A stretch of DNA of 64,000 nt from Frigidibacter albus (GTDB lineage Bacteria > Pseudomonadota > Alphaproteobacteria > Rhodobacterales > Rhodobacteraceae), in assembly GCF_009908165.1 (NCBI RefSeq), contig NZ_JAAAUC010000011.1, forward strand, positions 114,409 through 178,408. Reading direction: 5' to 3'. Of this stretch, positions 1-8,054 are shown piece after piece. The position numbers were made by a program, and so were the translations under genes. The notes beneath the pieces are model-generated. The model had not been told where the DNA came from, did not search any database, and saw only the letters and a list, made by a program, of their open reading frames with translations. Numbering within the stretch: position 1 is the first letter of the stretch; the number at the start of each line of letters is the position of its first letter.

Positions 1-67
1 CGGGGTAGGTGAGCCCCGGCGGCCAAGACCTGCCCGGACTCCGCTACGAACCTCGCACGGCTCAACT

Positions 68-102
68 CGGGCGGGGGCGAGGCACTGCCTCGCCCCCGCC
101 CG
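68..102. repeat. Perfect inverted repeat, 17-bp arms
   Basis: The left arm at 68-84 and the right arm at 86-102 are exact reverse complements separated by one base, so the DNA is essentially a 35-bp palindrome of Gs and Cs. There is no T-run on either side, so it is not a textbook intrinsic terminator. It may still stop or stabilise transcripts arriving from either direction. Confidence 0.6.
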
Positions 103-149
103 GTGCGGGACATGTCCCCCGGAGCCGCTGGCCGCACAAGACCGACTGA

Positions 150-179
150 GGCCAGCGCCCGCCCGGTTGGGCGCTGGCC
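150..179. terminator. GC stem-loop, possible terminator
   Basis: The 11-bp arms ggccagcgccc (150-160) and gggcgctggcc (169-179) flank an 8-base loop. The stem lies downstream of the minus-strand peptidase gene, so it may end that transcript, but no U-tract follows. The role is inferred from position only. Confidence 0.35.
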
Positions 180-299
180 GGGCCTTTGAGGCCCGTCCGG
201 TGCAAATGGACATGGTACCGCGTGGCGAAGGCGATGGCCTTCGCCAATGAGAGCGGGGAAGGCGGCCTGGCTGCATGAGGTGGAGGTTGCGGCAACGCC

Positions 300-1292
300 C
301 TACCGCCGATGCAAGCTCCCCCAAGCCGGCAGCGTATCCCCCGGCTCCGGCACCGCCAGATACACCGCCCGCGCAATCGCCCGCGCGAGGCAGCAGGCCG
401 CGGCATGGCCCAGCTGGAACGGGTCGGCAATCGGGTCCGTCAGCTCGCGCGCCCCGGTGGCCGCGGCAAAGACCAGATCGCCGTCGAACGGCGTGTGGCT
501 CGGCACGATGGCCCGCGCCATTCCGTCATGGGCCGCCACCGCCAGCCGCTGCGCCTGCGCCTGCGTCAGCGCGGCATCGGTGGCGATGATGGCGATGGTC
601 GTCGCCTCGCCGGGCCGCTTGGCCAACCGGGGCTCCTCCAGCGCCGGGAACTGCGCCGGCAGGCCAAGCCCGCCGAACTCCCCCTCCAGCTCCCACGGCG
701 ACGCCCAGAATTGCGGCCCCTCGCCGACCGTGACCGACCCGAGCGCATTCACCGCCACAAGCGCGCCGACGGTCAGGCCGCTCCCCAGCACCACCGAGGC
801 TGACCCGAGGCCGCCCTTCAGCCCGTGGCAGGTCGCGCCCGTGCCCGCCCCCGCCGTGCCAAGCGCGAACTCTTCCGCCGCTGCCGCCAGCGCCGCCCGC
901 CCCAGCGGCTTGTAGGGGTTCTCGGTCCAGCCCTTGTCGCCGCCATTCAGCAGGTCGAACAGGATCGCGCCCGGCACGATCGGCACCCGCTGGTTGCCGA
1001 CCACGAAGCCGCGCCCCATCGCCCGCAAACCGTCCGCCACGCCGGAGGCGGCATCGAGGCCGAAGGCCGACCCGCCCGACAGCACCAGCGCATCCACCTG
1101 CTGCACCAGCTTGTCGGGGGCCAGCAGATCCGTCTCGCGCGTGCCGGGCGCGCCGCCCATCACATGCACCGCGGCCGTGAAGGGCAGGTCGCCCACCAGC
1201 ACCGTCGCCCCGCTGCGCAGGCGGTCGTCACTGGCATTGCCGACCCGCAGCCCCGCCACATCGGTAATCAGGTTCCGTGGTCCCGCGCGCAT
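300..1292 (-). CDS. P1 family peptidase (DmpA/BapA-like, S58)
   Basis: A 330-residue protein of the DmpA/BapA family, N-terminal nucleophile hydrolases with the ornithine acetyltransferase fold that release N-terminal residues from peptides or cleave beta-peptides and amides. Family marks are the N-terminal LITDVAGLRVG, LSGGSAFGLDAASGV near 71-84, GTGATCHGLKGGLGSAS near 150-166, and VNALGS near 181-186, where the family normally autocleaves before the nucleophilic Ser. An ATG at 1292 is preferred to the upstream in-frame ATG at 1349, because a gggagggg ribosome site lies five bases before it. It faces away from the transporter operon and its substrate cannot be told. Confidence 0.85.
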   Translation of the reverse strand: MRAGPRNLITDVAGLRVGNASDDRLRSGATVLVGDLPFTAAVHVMGGAPGTRETDLLAPDKLVQQVDALVLSGGSAFGLDAASGVADGLRAMGRGFVVGNQRVPIVPGAILFDLLNGGDKGWTENPYKPLGRAALAAAAEEFALGTAGAGTGATCHGLKGGLGSASVVLGSGLTVGALVAVNALGSVTVGEGPQFWASPWELEGEFGGLGLPAQFPALEEPRLAKRPGEATTIAIIATDAALTQAQAQRLAVAAHDGMARAIVPSHTPFDGDLVFAAATGARELTDPIADPFQLGHAAACCLARAIARAVYLAVPEPGDTLPAWGSLHRR

Positions 1293-1385
1293 CGCATCCC
1301 CTCCCGCTGGCTTTGGGGTTATCCTAGCGGGTTCGGGGGGAAGCGCCACCGGGGGTGTGCTGTCCGGCCAACACCTCTCTCTCCC

Positions 1386-1548
1386 TTGCCCGGAACAAGG
1401 CGCTTCAGCGCCGCCGGGCAGCGCCCGTCCGCCCCCTCGGGCGGGCGCTCCGCAACCGTCGTGCCTAGAAATTCGGGGGAGGCAGGTTGCACCATAAAGT
1501 GCCTAGAACCGATGTTGCTCGCCCACCCGGCGGACGGGCGCTGCCCTC
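1386..1548 (+). repeat. Interspersed repeat, copy 1 (MITE-like)
   Basis: About 163 bp that recur in inverted orientation at 9658-9819 with roughly 92% identity by hand alignment. Inside, GGGCAGCGCCCGTCCGCC at 1416-1433 is exactly reverse-complemented at 1529-1546, so a core of about 131 bp is bounded by 18-bp inverted ends. There is no transposase. It ends 127 bp before the start of the permease gene. It could be a non-autonomous mobile element or a structured repeat. Short open frames crossing it share a tail with frames at copy 2 only because of the repeat. Confidence 0.8.
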
Positions 1549-1620
1549 CGTTGGTGCAAGCCGCCCCCGCATCACAACCACTGGACCCTCCCGCCCGCAG
1601 CCACTAGCCTCACCCACATA

Positions 1621-1648
1621 CATATGAAAACCATACGGTTTCCATATG
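1621..1648. promoter_or_regulatory. Palindromic operator candidate upstream of dppB-like gene
   Basis: A 28-bp imperfect palindrome beginning and ending in CATATG, with 12 of 14 positions symmetric. Its core AAACCATACGGTTT lies at 1628-1641. It sits 27 bp before the permease start. The same core, AAACCATATGGTTT, lies before the cupin gene at 7985-7998, which suggests one dimeric repressor or activator controls both units. No regulator gene for it is recognisable in the window. Confidence 0.6.
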
Positions 1649-1675
1649 CCGTCCAGACGCGGTCGAAAGGTCCCG

Positions 1676-2623
1676 ATGCTGCGCTTCCTCGCCCGCCGCC
1701 TGCTTGCCCTCGTGCTCAGCCTGATCGTGGCCAGCCTCGTGGTCTTTGCGGTGATCGAGGTGATCCCGGGCGATCCGGCCGCCTTCATGCTCGGCCTGAA
1801 CGCCAGTCCCGAGACCGTGGAGGCCCTGCGCGAAACGCTGGGGCTGACGGGCTCGCTGCCCGCCCGATACCTTTCCTGGCTTGGCGGAATGCTGACCGGA
1901 GATTTAGGGATTTCATACACTTACAAGGTGCCCGTCGCCGATCTCGTCGCCGACCGGATGGCGGTATCGCTGCCGCTGGCGCTGCTGGCGCTGGCGCTGT
2001 CCACCGCCATCGCGCTGCCCGTCGGCCTCCACGCCGCCGCCCGCCGCGGCCGTGCCAGCGACAGCGCGGTGATGGGGCTCACGCAGCTTGGCATCGCAGT
2101 GCCGAACTTCTGGTTCGCCATGCTCCTGGTGCTGATCTTCGCCGTCAACCTCCGCTGGCTTCCCGCCGGCGGCTTCCCCGGCTGGGATGCGGGAATTGTG
2201 CCTGCTTTCAAGGCCCTGGCTCTGCCGTCCATCGCCCTCGCCCTGCCGCAGGCGGCCATCCTCGCCCGCGTCCTGCGCTCGGCCCTGATCGAGACGCTGG
2301 AGCAGGACTATATCCGCACCGCCCGCGCCAAGGGCCTAACCCGAAGCCGCGCGCTGACCCACCACGCCCTGCGCAACGCGCTGGTGCCGGTGCTGACCAT
2401 CCTCGGGATGCAGTTCTCGTTCCTGCTGGCCGGGGCAATCATCATCGAGAATGTGTTTTATCTTCCGGGGCTTGGCCGGCTGATCTTTCAGGCAATCACA
2501 CAGCGCGACCTGATCGTGGTGGAATCGGTGGTGATGATCCTCGTCTTCGCGGTGATCCTTGTGACCTTCGCCACCGATATCGCATACGCGCTGGTCGACC
2601 CGCGCCTGAGGCGCCGCGGATGA
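1676..2623 (+). CDS. Dipeptide/nickel-type ABC transporter permease (DppB-like)
   Basis: A 315-residue integral membrane protein of the DppB/OppB family and first gene of an import operon. It has an N-terminal membrane segment (LLALVLSLIVASLVVFAVIEVIPGDPA pattern) with the family IPGDPA motif. The cytoplasmic coupling loop reads about RTARAKGLTRSRALTHHALRNALVPV, close to the standard EAA consensus. The ATG at 1676 is chosen because gaaagg precedes it by five bases. An in-frame ATG at 1646 lies inside the operator region and lacks a site. The stop overlaps the next start as ATGA. Its binding protein is probably the gene at 8055-9527. Confidence 0.9.
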   Translation: MLRFLARRLLALVLSLIVASLVVFAVIEVIPGDPAAFMLGLNASPETVEALRETLGLTGSLPARYLSWLGGMLTGDLGISYTYKVPVADLVADRMAVSLPLALLALALSTAIALPVGLHAAARRGRASDSAVMGLTQLGIAVPNFWFAMLLVLIFAVNLRWLPAGGFPGWDAGIVPAFKALALPSIALALPQAAILARVLRSALIETLEQDYIRTARAKGLTRSRALTHHALRNALVPVLTILGMQFSFLLAGAIIIENVFYLPGLGRLIFQAITQRDLIVVESVVMILVFAVILVTFATDIAYALVDPRLRRRG

Positions 2624-3435
2624 GGCCGCAATTGCTTCTAGGTGCCGTCCTGACCCTCGCCGCGCTGCTGGCGGCGGGGCTGTCGCTGGTCTGGACACCC
2701 TACGACATCGGCGCGCTGGATATCGCGGCCAAGCTGCAAGGCCCCTCGGCCGCGCATTGGCTGGGCACCGACCATTTCGGGCGTGACATCGGGTCCATGC
2801 TGATGGCCGGAGCGCGCACCTCCATCGCCGTGGCGTTGGTCGCGGTCGGCATCGGCATCACCATCGGTGTGCCGCTTGGCCTGATCGCCGCCGCCCGCTC
2901 TGGCGGCTGGCTCGATGAGGTCATCATGCGCGGCAATGACCTGATCTTCGCCTTCCCCTCGCTGGTCATCGCCATCCTGATCACCGCCGTCTTCGGCCCC
3001 TCGGCGCTGAACGCGATCCTTGCCATCGGCATCTTCAACATCCCGGTCTTTGCCCGGGTCGCGCGCGGCGGCGCGCTTGGTCTCTGGACGCTGGACTACA
3101 TCCGCGCGGCGCGGGTGGCGGGCAAGGGCACGGCCCGGATCTCGGCCGAGCATATCCTGCCCAACATCGCCAACCTCTTGATCGTGCAGGGGACCATCCA
3201 GTTCAGCCTTGGCATCCTGGCCGAGGCGGGCCTGTCCTATGTCGGCCTTGGCGCGCAGCCGCCCACCGCCAGCTGGGGCCGGATGCTGGCAGAGGCGCAG
3301 ACGATGGTGACGCTGGCGCCGCATGTGGCGCTGTTCCCGGGGCTGGCGATCGTCTTCACCGTGCTGGGGCTGAACCTGCTGGGCGACGGGCTGCGCGATG
3401 CGCTGGACCCGCGCAGCCGGGGGCGGGGCGCATGA
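2620..3435 (+). CDS. Dipeptide/nickel-type ABC transporter permease (DppC-like)
   Basis: A 271-residue permease of the DppC/OppC family and second channel subunit of the importer. The HWLGTDHFGRDIGSMLMAGARTS motif near residues 43-65 is the typical DppC periplasmic signature. The EAA loop DYIRAARVAGKGTARISAEHILPNI follows in the second half. The ATG overlaps the preceding stop (ATGA) and the TGA overlaps the next ATG in the same way, so the three transporter genes are translationally coupled. Confidence 0.9.
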   Translation: MRPQLLLGAVLTLAALLAAGLSLVWTPYDIGALDIAAKLQGPSAAHWLGTDHFGRDIGSMLMAGARTSIAVALVAVGIGITIGVPLGLIAAARSGGWLDEVIMRGNDLIFAFPSLVIAILITAVFGPSALNAILAIGIFNIPVFARVARGGALGLWTLDYIRAARVAGKGTARISAEHILPNIANLLIVQGTIQFSLGILAEAGLSYVGLGAQPPTASWGRMLAEAQTMVTLAPHVALFPGLAIVFTVLGLNLLGDGLRDALDPRSRGRGA

Positions 3436-5000
3436 CGTTGCTGCGGCTCGACAACCTCTCGGTCCGCATCGGCACCGTGCCGGTGCTGTCGGACGTGTCG
3501 CTGGCGCTGGAGCCGGGCGAGACGCTGGGGCTGGTCGGCGAGAGCGGGTCGGGCAAGTCGATGACAGCGCTGGCGTTGATGGGGCTGCTGCCGGCGGGGG
3601 CGAGGGCCACGGGGCGGGCGGAGTTCGAGGGGCAAGACCTGCTGGCCCTGCGCGAGCGCGATCTGTGCCGCATTCGCGGCGCGCGGATCGGGATGATCTT
3701 TCAGGAACCGATGACGGCGCTGAACCCGATGAAGACCATCGGCGATCAGGTGGCCGAGACACTGACCACCCATGGCGCGGCCACAAGGTCCGAGGCGCTG
3801 GCGATTGCCCGCAAGCGGCTGGACCGGGTTGGCCTGCCGGAGGCTCGGTTTGGCCTCGGGCTCTACCCGCATGAGCTGTCGGGCGGGCAGCGCCAGCGGG
3901 TCTGCATCGCTTTGGCCATCGCGCTGCGCCCGGCGCTGCTGATCGCGGATGAGCCGACGACGGCGCTGGACGTGACGACGCAGGCGCAGATCCTCGACCT
4001 GCTGCAGGATCTGGTGGAAGACGAGCGGATGGCACTGCTGCTGATCACCCATGATCTGGCGGTGGTGGCGGGCCGCACGGCCCGCGTTGCGGTGATGCAG
4101 GCGGGGCAGGTGGTGGAGACGGGGCCGACCGGGCAGCTGTTCCGCGCCCCCGCCGCGGACTACACCCGCGCGCTCTTCGCCGCCTCTGCCCATGTGCCGC
4201 AGCGGGTACCCTCCGTCAGCACCGAACCGCTGCTGGAGCTGCGCGATGTGCGGCGCGAGTATCTGCTGCCACGGCCCTCGCCCTTTGCCCCGCACAAGGT
4301 GCTGCGGGCGGTGGACGGGGTCAGCTTCACCCTGACCCGGGGCGAGAGTCTGGGGCTGGTCGGCGAATCCGGCTGCGGGAAGTCCACGCTGACGCGGGCG
4401 ATCCTGGGGCTTGATCCAGTGCAGGGCGGCAGCATCACCCTTGCCGGGCAGGCGGTCTCGCCCACCATGCCCCGGGCGATGCGGGCCGGATTGCAAGCCG
4501 TATTCCAGGATCCCTATGGCAGCTTCGATCCGCGCTGGCGGGTGGAGCGGCTGGTGGCCGAGCCCTTCCACCTGCTGCCCGCGCGCCCGGCCGATTGGCG
4601 GGACCGGGTGGCGGCGGCGCTGGTGGAGGTGGGGCTGCGCCCCGAGGATGCCCGCCGCCATATCCACGAATTCTCCGGCGGCCAGCGTCAGCGCATCGCC
4701 ATCGCCCGCGCGCTGATCACCCGGCCGGCGCTGATCGTGCTGGATGAGGCGGTGAGCGCGCTGGACGTGCGGGTGCGCGCGCAGGTCCTGGACCTGCTGG
4801 CGGCGCTGCAGGAAAGCCACGGGCTGTCTTACCTGTTCGTCAGCCACGACCTTGCCGTGGTGCGGGCGATCACCGACCGGGTGATGGTGATGCAGGCGGG
4901 GCGGATTGTCGAGGCGGGGCCGACCGAACAGGTGCTGTCCGCCCCCGCCCATGCCTATACGCGCAGCCTGCTGGCCGCGGCGCCGCGCCTGCCGGGATAG
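3432..5000 (+). CDS. Fused double ATPase of dipeptide-type ABC transporter (DppD-DppF-like)
   Basis: A 522-residue protein with two complete ATP-binding cassettes, equivalent to DppD and DppF joined in one chain. The first half has Walker A GESGSGKS at 36-43, signature LSGGQRQR and Walker [13 protein letters not shown]. The second half has [17 protein letters not shown] and [12 protein letters not shown]. The two halves give a heterodimer-like motor for the two permeases. It starts inside the preceding stop (ATGA). A 7-bp stem-loop follows at 5053-5071 before the next gene. The fused form is common for this transporter class. Confidence 0.92.
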   Translation: MTLLRLDNLSVRIGTVPVLSDVSLALEPGETLGLVGESGSGKSMTALALMGLLPAGARATGRAEFEGQDLLALRERDLCRIRGARIGMIFQEPMTALNPMKTIGDQVAETLTTHGAATRSEALAIARKRLDRVGLPEARFGLGLYPHELSGGQRQRVCIALAIALRPALLIADEPTTALDVTTQAQILDLLQDLVEDERMALLLITHDLAVVAGRTARVAVMQAGQVVETGPTGQLFRAPAADYTRALFAASAHVPQRVPSVSTEPLLELRDVRREYLLPRPSPFAPHKVLRAVDGVSFTLTRGESLGLVGESGCGKSTLTRAILGLDPVQGGSITLAGQAVSPTMPRAMRAGLQAVFQDPYGSFDPRWRVERLVAEPFHLLPARPADWRDRVAAALVEVGLRPEDARRHIHEFSGGQRQRIAIARALITRPALIVLDEAVSALDVRVRAQVLDLLAALQESHGLSYLFVSHDLAVVRAITDRVMVMQAGRIVEAGPTEQVLSAPAHAYTRSLLAAAPRLPG

Positions 5001-5052
5001 CGCTTTTCCGGCTTGCGCGGCGCGGCCATTGCGCCAATATTGCACCCGAGCC

Positions 5053-5071
5053 GCGGCGATGGCGTCGCCGC
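5053..5071. other. Small stem-loop between ABC ATPase and creatinase genes
   Basis: GCGGCGA (5053-5059) pairs with TCGCCGC (5065-5071) around a 5-base loop. There is no T-run. It lies in the 184-bp gap after the transporter operon, where I see no other clear signal and no small gene. It may be an intercistronic mRNA structure. Confidence 0.35.
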
Positions 5072-5184
5072 AGGGCTTGGTCCTTTTGGGCCAGCCCGTT
5101 GCTTGCGGCAGAGCTGCAACCGTCCTGAACGCCGGGATCTTTCGGGGTCCGGAACTGCTGCGGACCCATCCCAGAGGTCTGACC

Positions 5185-6396
5185 ATGACGCTGAACCGTC
5201 CCGACAGCTACCGCTTCCACAATGGCGAGAAAGCCGCGCTGCCCTTCGCGCCCGAGGAATACGAGGCCCGCCTTGCCGGGCTGCATGACATCATGGAGCT
5301 GCACGGGCTGGATGCCGTGGTGCTGACCTCGATGCACAACGTCGCCTATTACTCGGGCTTCCTCTATTGCTCGTTCGGGCGGCCCTATGCCTGCGTGGTG
5401 ACGGCCACCGAGTGCATCACCATCTCTGCCGGCATCGACGCCGGCCAGCCCTGGCGGCGCAGCCACGGCGACAACATCACCTATACTGACTGGCAGCGCG
5501 ACAACTTCTGGCGGGTGGTCGCCTCGGTGGCCGGCACCGGCAAGGCGGTGGGCTGCGAGGCCGATCACCTGACGATGGTGCAGGCCGAGAAACTGAACCA
5601 CTTCTTGCAGCCGAAACGCGGTATGGACATCGCCCCCGCGACGATGGCGCAGCGGATGACCAAGTCCGAGGCGGAAATCGCGCTGATCCGGCAGGGCACG
5701 GCGGTTGCCGACCACGGCGGCCACGCGATCCGCGCCGCGGTGAAGGTGGGCGCGACCGAGCTGGAGGTGGCGATGGCAGGGCGCGATGCGATGGAGGCCG
5801 AGATTGCCCGCCGCTTTCCGGATGCCGAATACCGCGACACCTGGGTCTGGTTCCAGTCGGGGCAGAACACCGACGGCGCCCATAACCCGGTGACGAACCG
5901 CAAGCTGCGGCGGGGCGATATCCTCAGCCTCAACTGCTTCCCGATGATCTCGGGCTATTACACCGCGTTGGAGCGCACGATGTTCGTGGGCGAGGTGGAT
6001 GCGGCCAGCCTGAAGATCTGGGAGGCGAATGTGGCCGCGCATGAATACGGCATGGGCCTGCTGCTGCCCGGCGCCAGCTGCGCCGAGGTGACGGCCAAGA
6101 TCAACAGCTTCCTGGCCGAGCGCGACCTGCTGCAATACCGCACCTTCGGCTATGGCCATTCCTTCGGCATCCTGTCGCACTACTACGGCCGCGAGGCGGG
6201 GCTGGAGCTGCGCGAGGATATCGACACGGTGCTGGAACCGGGGATGGTGATCTCTATGGAGCCGATGCTGACGCTGCCCGAGGGCCAGCCGGGGGCGGGC
6301 GGCTACCGCGAACATGACATCCTGGTCATCACCGAAGACGGCAACGAGAACATCACCGGCTATCCTTACGGTCCCGGGTTCAACGTGGTTGGCTGA
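5185..6396 (+). CDS. Creatinase (creatine amidinohydrolase)
   Basis: A 403-residue M24-fold enzyme expected to hydrolyse creatine to sarcosine and urea in the cytoplasm. It has the same length as Pseudomonas putida creatinase and, as I recall that protein, long near-identical blocks: YCSFGRPYA, TDWQRDN, WFQSG.NTDGAHNPVT and GYGHSFG.LSHYYGREAG. Creatinase catalytic residues H232, E262 and E358 correspond to H233, E263 and E359 here, a constant shift of one. M24 metal ligands are replaced, as in creatinase. The ATG at 5185 removes an unlikely upstream extension and restores the family length. It follows a peptide-type ABC operon, so uptake of creatine or a related amidine is inferred. Confidence 0.9.
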   Translation: MTLNRPDSYRFHNGEKAALPFAPEEYEARLAGLHDIMELHGLDAVVLTSMHNVAYYSGFLYCSFGRPYACVVTATECITISAGIDAGQPWRRSHGDNITYTDWQRDNFWRVVASVAGTGKAVGCEADHLTMVQAEKLNHFLQPKRGMDIAPATMAQRMTKSEAEIALIRQGTAVADHGGHAIRAAVKVGATELEVAMAGRDAMEAEIARRFPDAEYRDTWVWFQSGQNTDGAHNPVTNRKLRRGDILSLNCFPMISGYYTALERTMFVGEVDAASLKIWEANVAAHEYGMGLLLPGASCAEVTAKINSFLAERDLLQYRTFGYGHSFGILSHYYGREAGLELREDIDTVLEPGMVISMEPMLTLPEGQPGAGGYREHDILVITEDGNENITGYPYGPGFNVVG

Positions 6397-6417
6397 AGGC
6401 GCGTGCTGGGCAGGCGG

Positions 6418-6459
6418 CGGGGGGCCTTCTGCCCCCCGTGCCCCCCGAGGATATTTGGA
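6418..6459. repeat. C/G hairpin with GATATTTGG tail, copy A
   Basis: CGGGGGGC (6418-6425) pairs with GCCCCCCG (6431-6438), and the tail ccccccgaggatatttgg follows. The same design recurs at 37314-37351. Both copies lie just after a plus-strand gene, suggesting a repeated 3'-end element that acts as a terminator or processing site. Confidence 0.5.
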
Positions 6460-6655
6460 AAAGGCAAAAGGGGGGGCGGGCGATCACGGATTGGTGGAGG
6501 CCTTCATGCATCGCGCGGAGGCCTTTTTCGGGGGCTGCGCGCCGTAAGGGGTTGACGGGGCGAGGGGGGATGCGCTGATAGGGCGGTTGCCGGGATGGGT
6601 TCGGGGGAGCCTGCTGCATGCCGGGAACGCTTGACGATCTGAAAGGAAACCGCGC

Positions 6656-7525
6656 GTGATCCTGCTGCCCGCTGCCCGCCTTCGTTCCGCCCTTGCCGTA
6701 ATGTCCCTGCTTGCGCTGGCTGCCTGTGGCGGCGGCTCCGGCCCTGCCGCCATTGCACCGTCGGGTCCGCCGCCCGAAGTGGTGGCGATGTATCAGTCGG
6801 TGCAGGATGGCGAATACCTGATCCCTGCCGTTGATCCCGGCTATCTGACCGGGGGCAATGCCCGCCAGACCGTGTCTTACGCGGGCCCGGAACGGCCCGG
6901 GACCATCGTCGTCGATCCGCATGCGCGGGTGCTGTACTATGTGGAAGAGGGCGGGCTTGCCACCCGCTATGGTATCGCCGTCGGCCGCGAAGGCCGGGGC
7001 TTCACCGGCTCGGCCGTGGTCAGCCGCAAGGCCGACTGGCCGGGATGGACGCCGACCGCGAACATGATCCGCCGCGACCCCGACGTCTATGGCCCCTATG
7101 CGGGCGGGCTGCCGGGCGGGCTCGACAACCCCTTGGGGGCGCGGGCGCTGTACCTTTATCGCGGGGGCAAGGATACCTATTACCGGATCCATGGCACCAA
7201 CAACTCCTCCACCATCGGGCGGGCGACGTCTGCAGGGTGTATCCGCCTGTTCAATCAGGACATTCTGGACCTTTATGAGCGGGTCGAGATGGGATCGCCG
7301 GTGAAGGTGCGCACGCTGGCGGAATCCATCGCGCAGGAAGGCGAGATGGTCGAGGGGCCGAGCGGGCTGATGGTCCGCATGGACTCGCTGCCGGTCGAGG
7401 TGCAGGACCAGATCCGCGCCGGGATCACCCCGTGGGAGCCCTTCGTGGCGCAATCCGGCATCAGCGGCGAGAACAGCATCGGCAGCACCGATGCGCTGGC
7501 CGCACAAGGGATCGTCTCGAACTGA
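6656..7525 (+). CDS. L,D-transpeptidase family lipoprotein (YkuD domain)
   Basis: A 289-residue cell-envelope enzyme expected to make 3-3 cross-links in peptidoglycan or attach proteins to it. The N-terminus is a lipoprotein signal with lipobox LAAC, so Cys24 would be lipidated. The YkuD catalytic motif is clear: HGTNNSSTIGRATSAGCIRL, with the active Cys in SAGCIR and the partner His upstream. The protein starts at a GTG with gaaagga upstream. Rhodobacteraceae usually carry several such paralogues. It is followed by a strong intrinsic terminator at 7549-7573 and looks independent of the transport genes around it. Confidence 0.88.
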   Translation: MILLPAARLRSALAVMSLLALAACGGGSGPAAIAPSGPPPEVVAMYQSVQDGEYLIPAVDPGYLTGGNARQTVSYAGPERPGTIVVDPHARVLYYVEEGGLATRYGIAVGREGRGFTGSAVVSRKADWPGWTPTANMIRRDPDVYGPYAGGLPGGLDNPLGARALYLYRGGKDTYYRIHGTNNSSTIGRATSAGCIRLFNQDILDLYERVEMGSPVKVRTLAESIAQEGEMVEGPSGLMVRMDSLPVEVQDQIRAGITPWEPFVAQSGISGENSIGSTDALAAQGIVSN

Positions 7526-7548
7526 GCGACGCAGCTGACAGATAGAAA

Positions 7549-7573
7549 GGCCGCCCGGTTGGGCGGCCTTTTT
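7549..7573 (+). terminator. Intrinsic terminator after L,D-transpeptidase
   Basis: GGCCGCCC (7549-7556) pairs exactly with GGGCGGCC (7561-7568) around a ggtt loop, followed by TTTTT. It lies 23 bp after the stop. The A-run on its left is short, so termination is likely mainly for the plus strand, although the convergent cupin gene ends at 7597. Confidence 0.85.
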
Positions 7574-7596
7574 CGTTGCGCGTCAGGGGGTTGCCG

Positions 7597-7938
7597 TCAT
7601 TCCAGGATGACGAAATCCTTCAGCGTGGTGTCCACGCATTCCCAGGTGCCCTTGAACCCGGGGCGGATCAGGAAGCTGTCGCCGGCGGTCAGGGTCTGTG
7701 CCGCGCCGCCCTCTTCCGTCAGGATCGAGGTGCCGGAGAGGATGTGGACATACTCCCATTCCGAGTAGTCCACCTTCCAGATGCCGGGGGTGGTCTGCCA
7801 CATGCCGGCATAGAGCGTGCCGCGTTCCTCATGCAGCCAAGTGGTGTGGACGGGGTCGCCGGCGAGGACCAGCGAGGGGTCTGGGCGGTCGACCTCGGGC
7901 GGGACGGTGGCACGGTCGAGGCGCAGGAAGTGGGTCAT
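7597..7938 (-). CDS. Small cupin (DUF861 / EutQ-like) protein
   Basis: A 113-residue single-domain cupin. The pattern GMWQTTPGIWKVDYSEWEY, then ILSGTSILTEEGG, then AGDSFLIRPGFKGTWE is typical of the Cupin_3 (DUF861) family, often found beside amine, amino acid or ureide catabolic genes with a poorly defined role. The ATG at 7938 has ggag seven bases upstream. A palindromic operator candidate at 7977-8004 lies between it and the binding-protein gene upstream, sharing its core with the operator of the permease operon. This ties the cupin to the transporter/creatinase module. Confidence 0.75.
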   Translation of the reverse strand: MTHFLRLDRATVPPEVDRPDPSLVLAGDPVHTTWLHEERGTLYAGMWQTTPGIWKVDYSEWEYVHILSGTSILTEEGGAAQTLTAGDSFLIRPGFKGTWECVDTTLKDFVILE

Positions 7939-7976
7939 TCGGGGCTCCGGAAGGGCATGTGGAAAGCATATGGAAA

Positions 7977-8004
7977 GCATGCAGAAACCATATGGTTTGC
8001 ATGC
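7977..8004. promoter_or_regulatory. Palindromic operator candidate upstream of cupin gene
   Basis: The perfect 14-bp palindrome AAACCATATGGTTT at 7985-7998 is flanked by GCATGC on each side. Further half-like copies of ggaaagcat lie at 7961-7980. It is 39 bp before the cupin start. The core is the same as in the site at 1628-1641 except for one base. Confidence 0.6.
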
Positions 8005-8054
8005 ATACGATTTCGGGGGCGATTTGGGGGCGGGCCGGCAGCCCGCCCGCCCTG

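Larger units (their letters stand above)
1..299. other. Non-coding start of window, hairpin-rich
   Basis: I recognise no gene here. The stretch lies downstream of the peptidase gene that ends at 300 and carries several strong inverted repeats, listed separately at 68-102 and 150-179. A third, shorter one lies near 223-245, with arms ggcgaagg and ccttcgcc. Open frames crossing it are short and lack a convincing ribosome site. The first 60 bases could be the tail of a gene cut by the window edge, but no frame has recognisable protein. Confidence 0.4.

Noticed and set aside
1465..1920. Short frames at 1465-1920 (minus) and 9409-9741 (plus) sharing a common C-terminus
   Set aside because: The shared tail comes only from the duplicated 162-bp repeat; upstream parts differ and run antisense to the permease and binding-protein genes.
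3237..5186. Long open frame (about 650 codons) antisense to the fused ABC ATPase
   Set aside because: Arg/Gln/His-rich composition typical of GC-rich antisense frames, no domain, and the sense strand encodes an unmistakable double ATPase.
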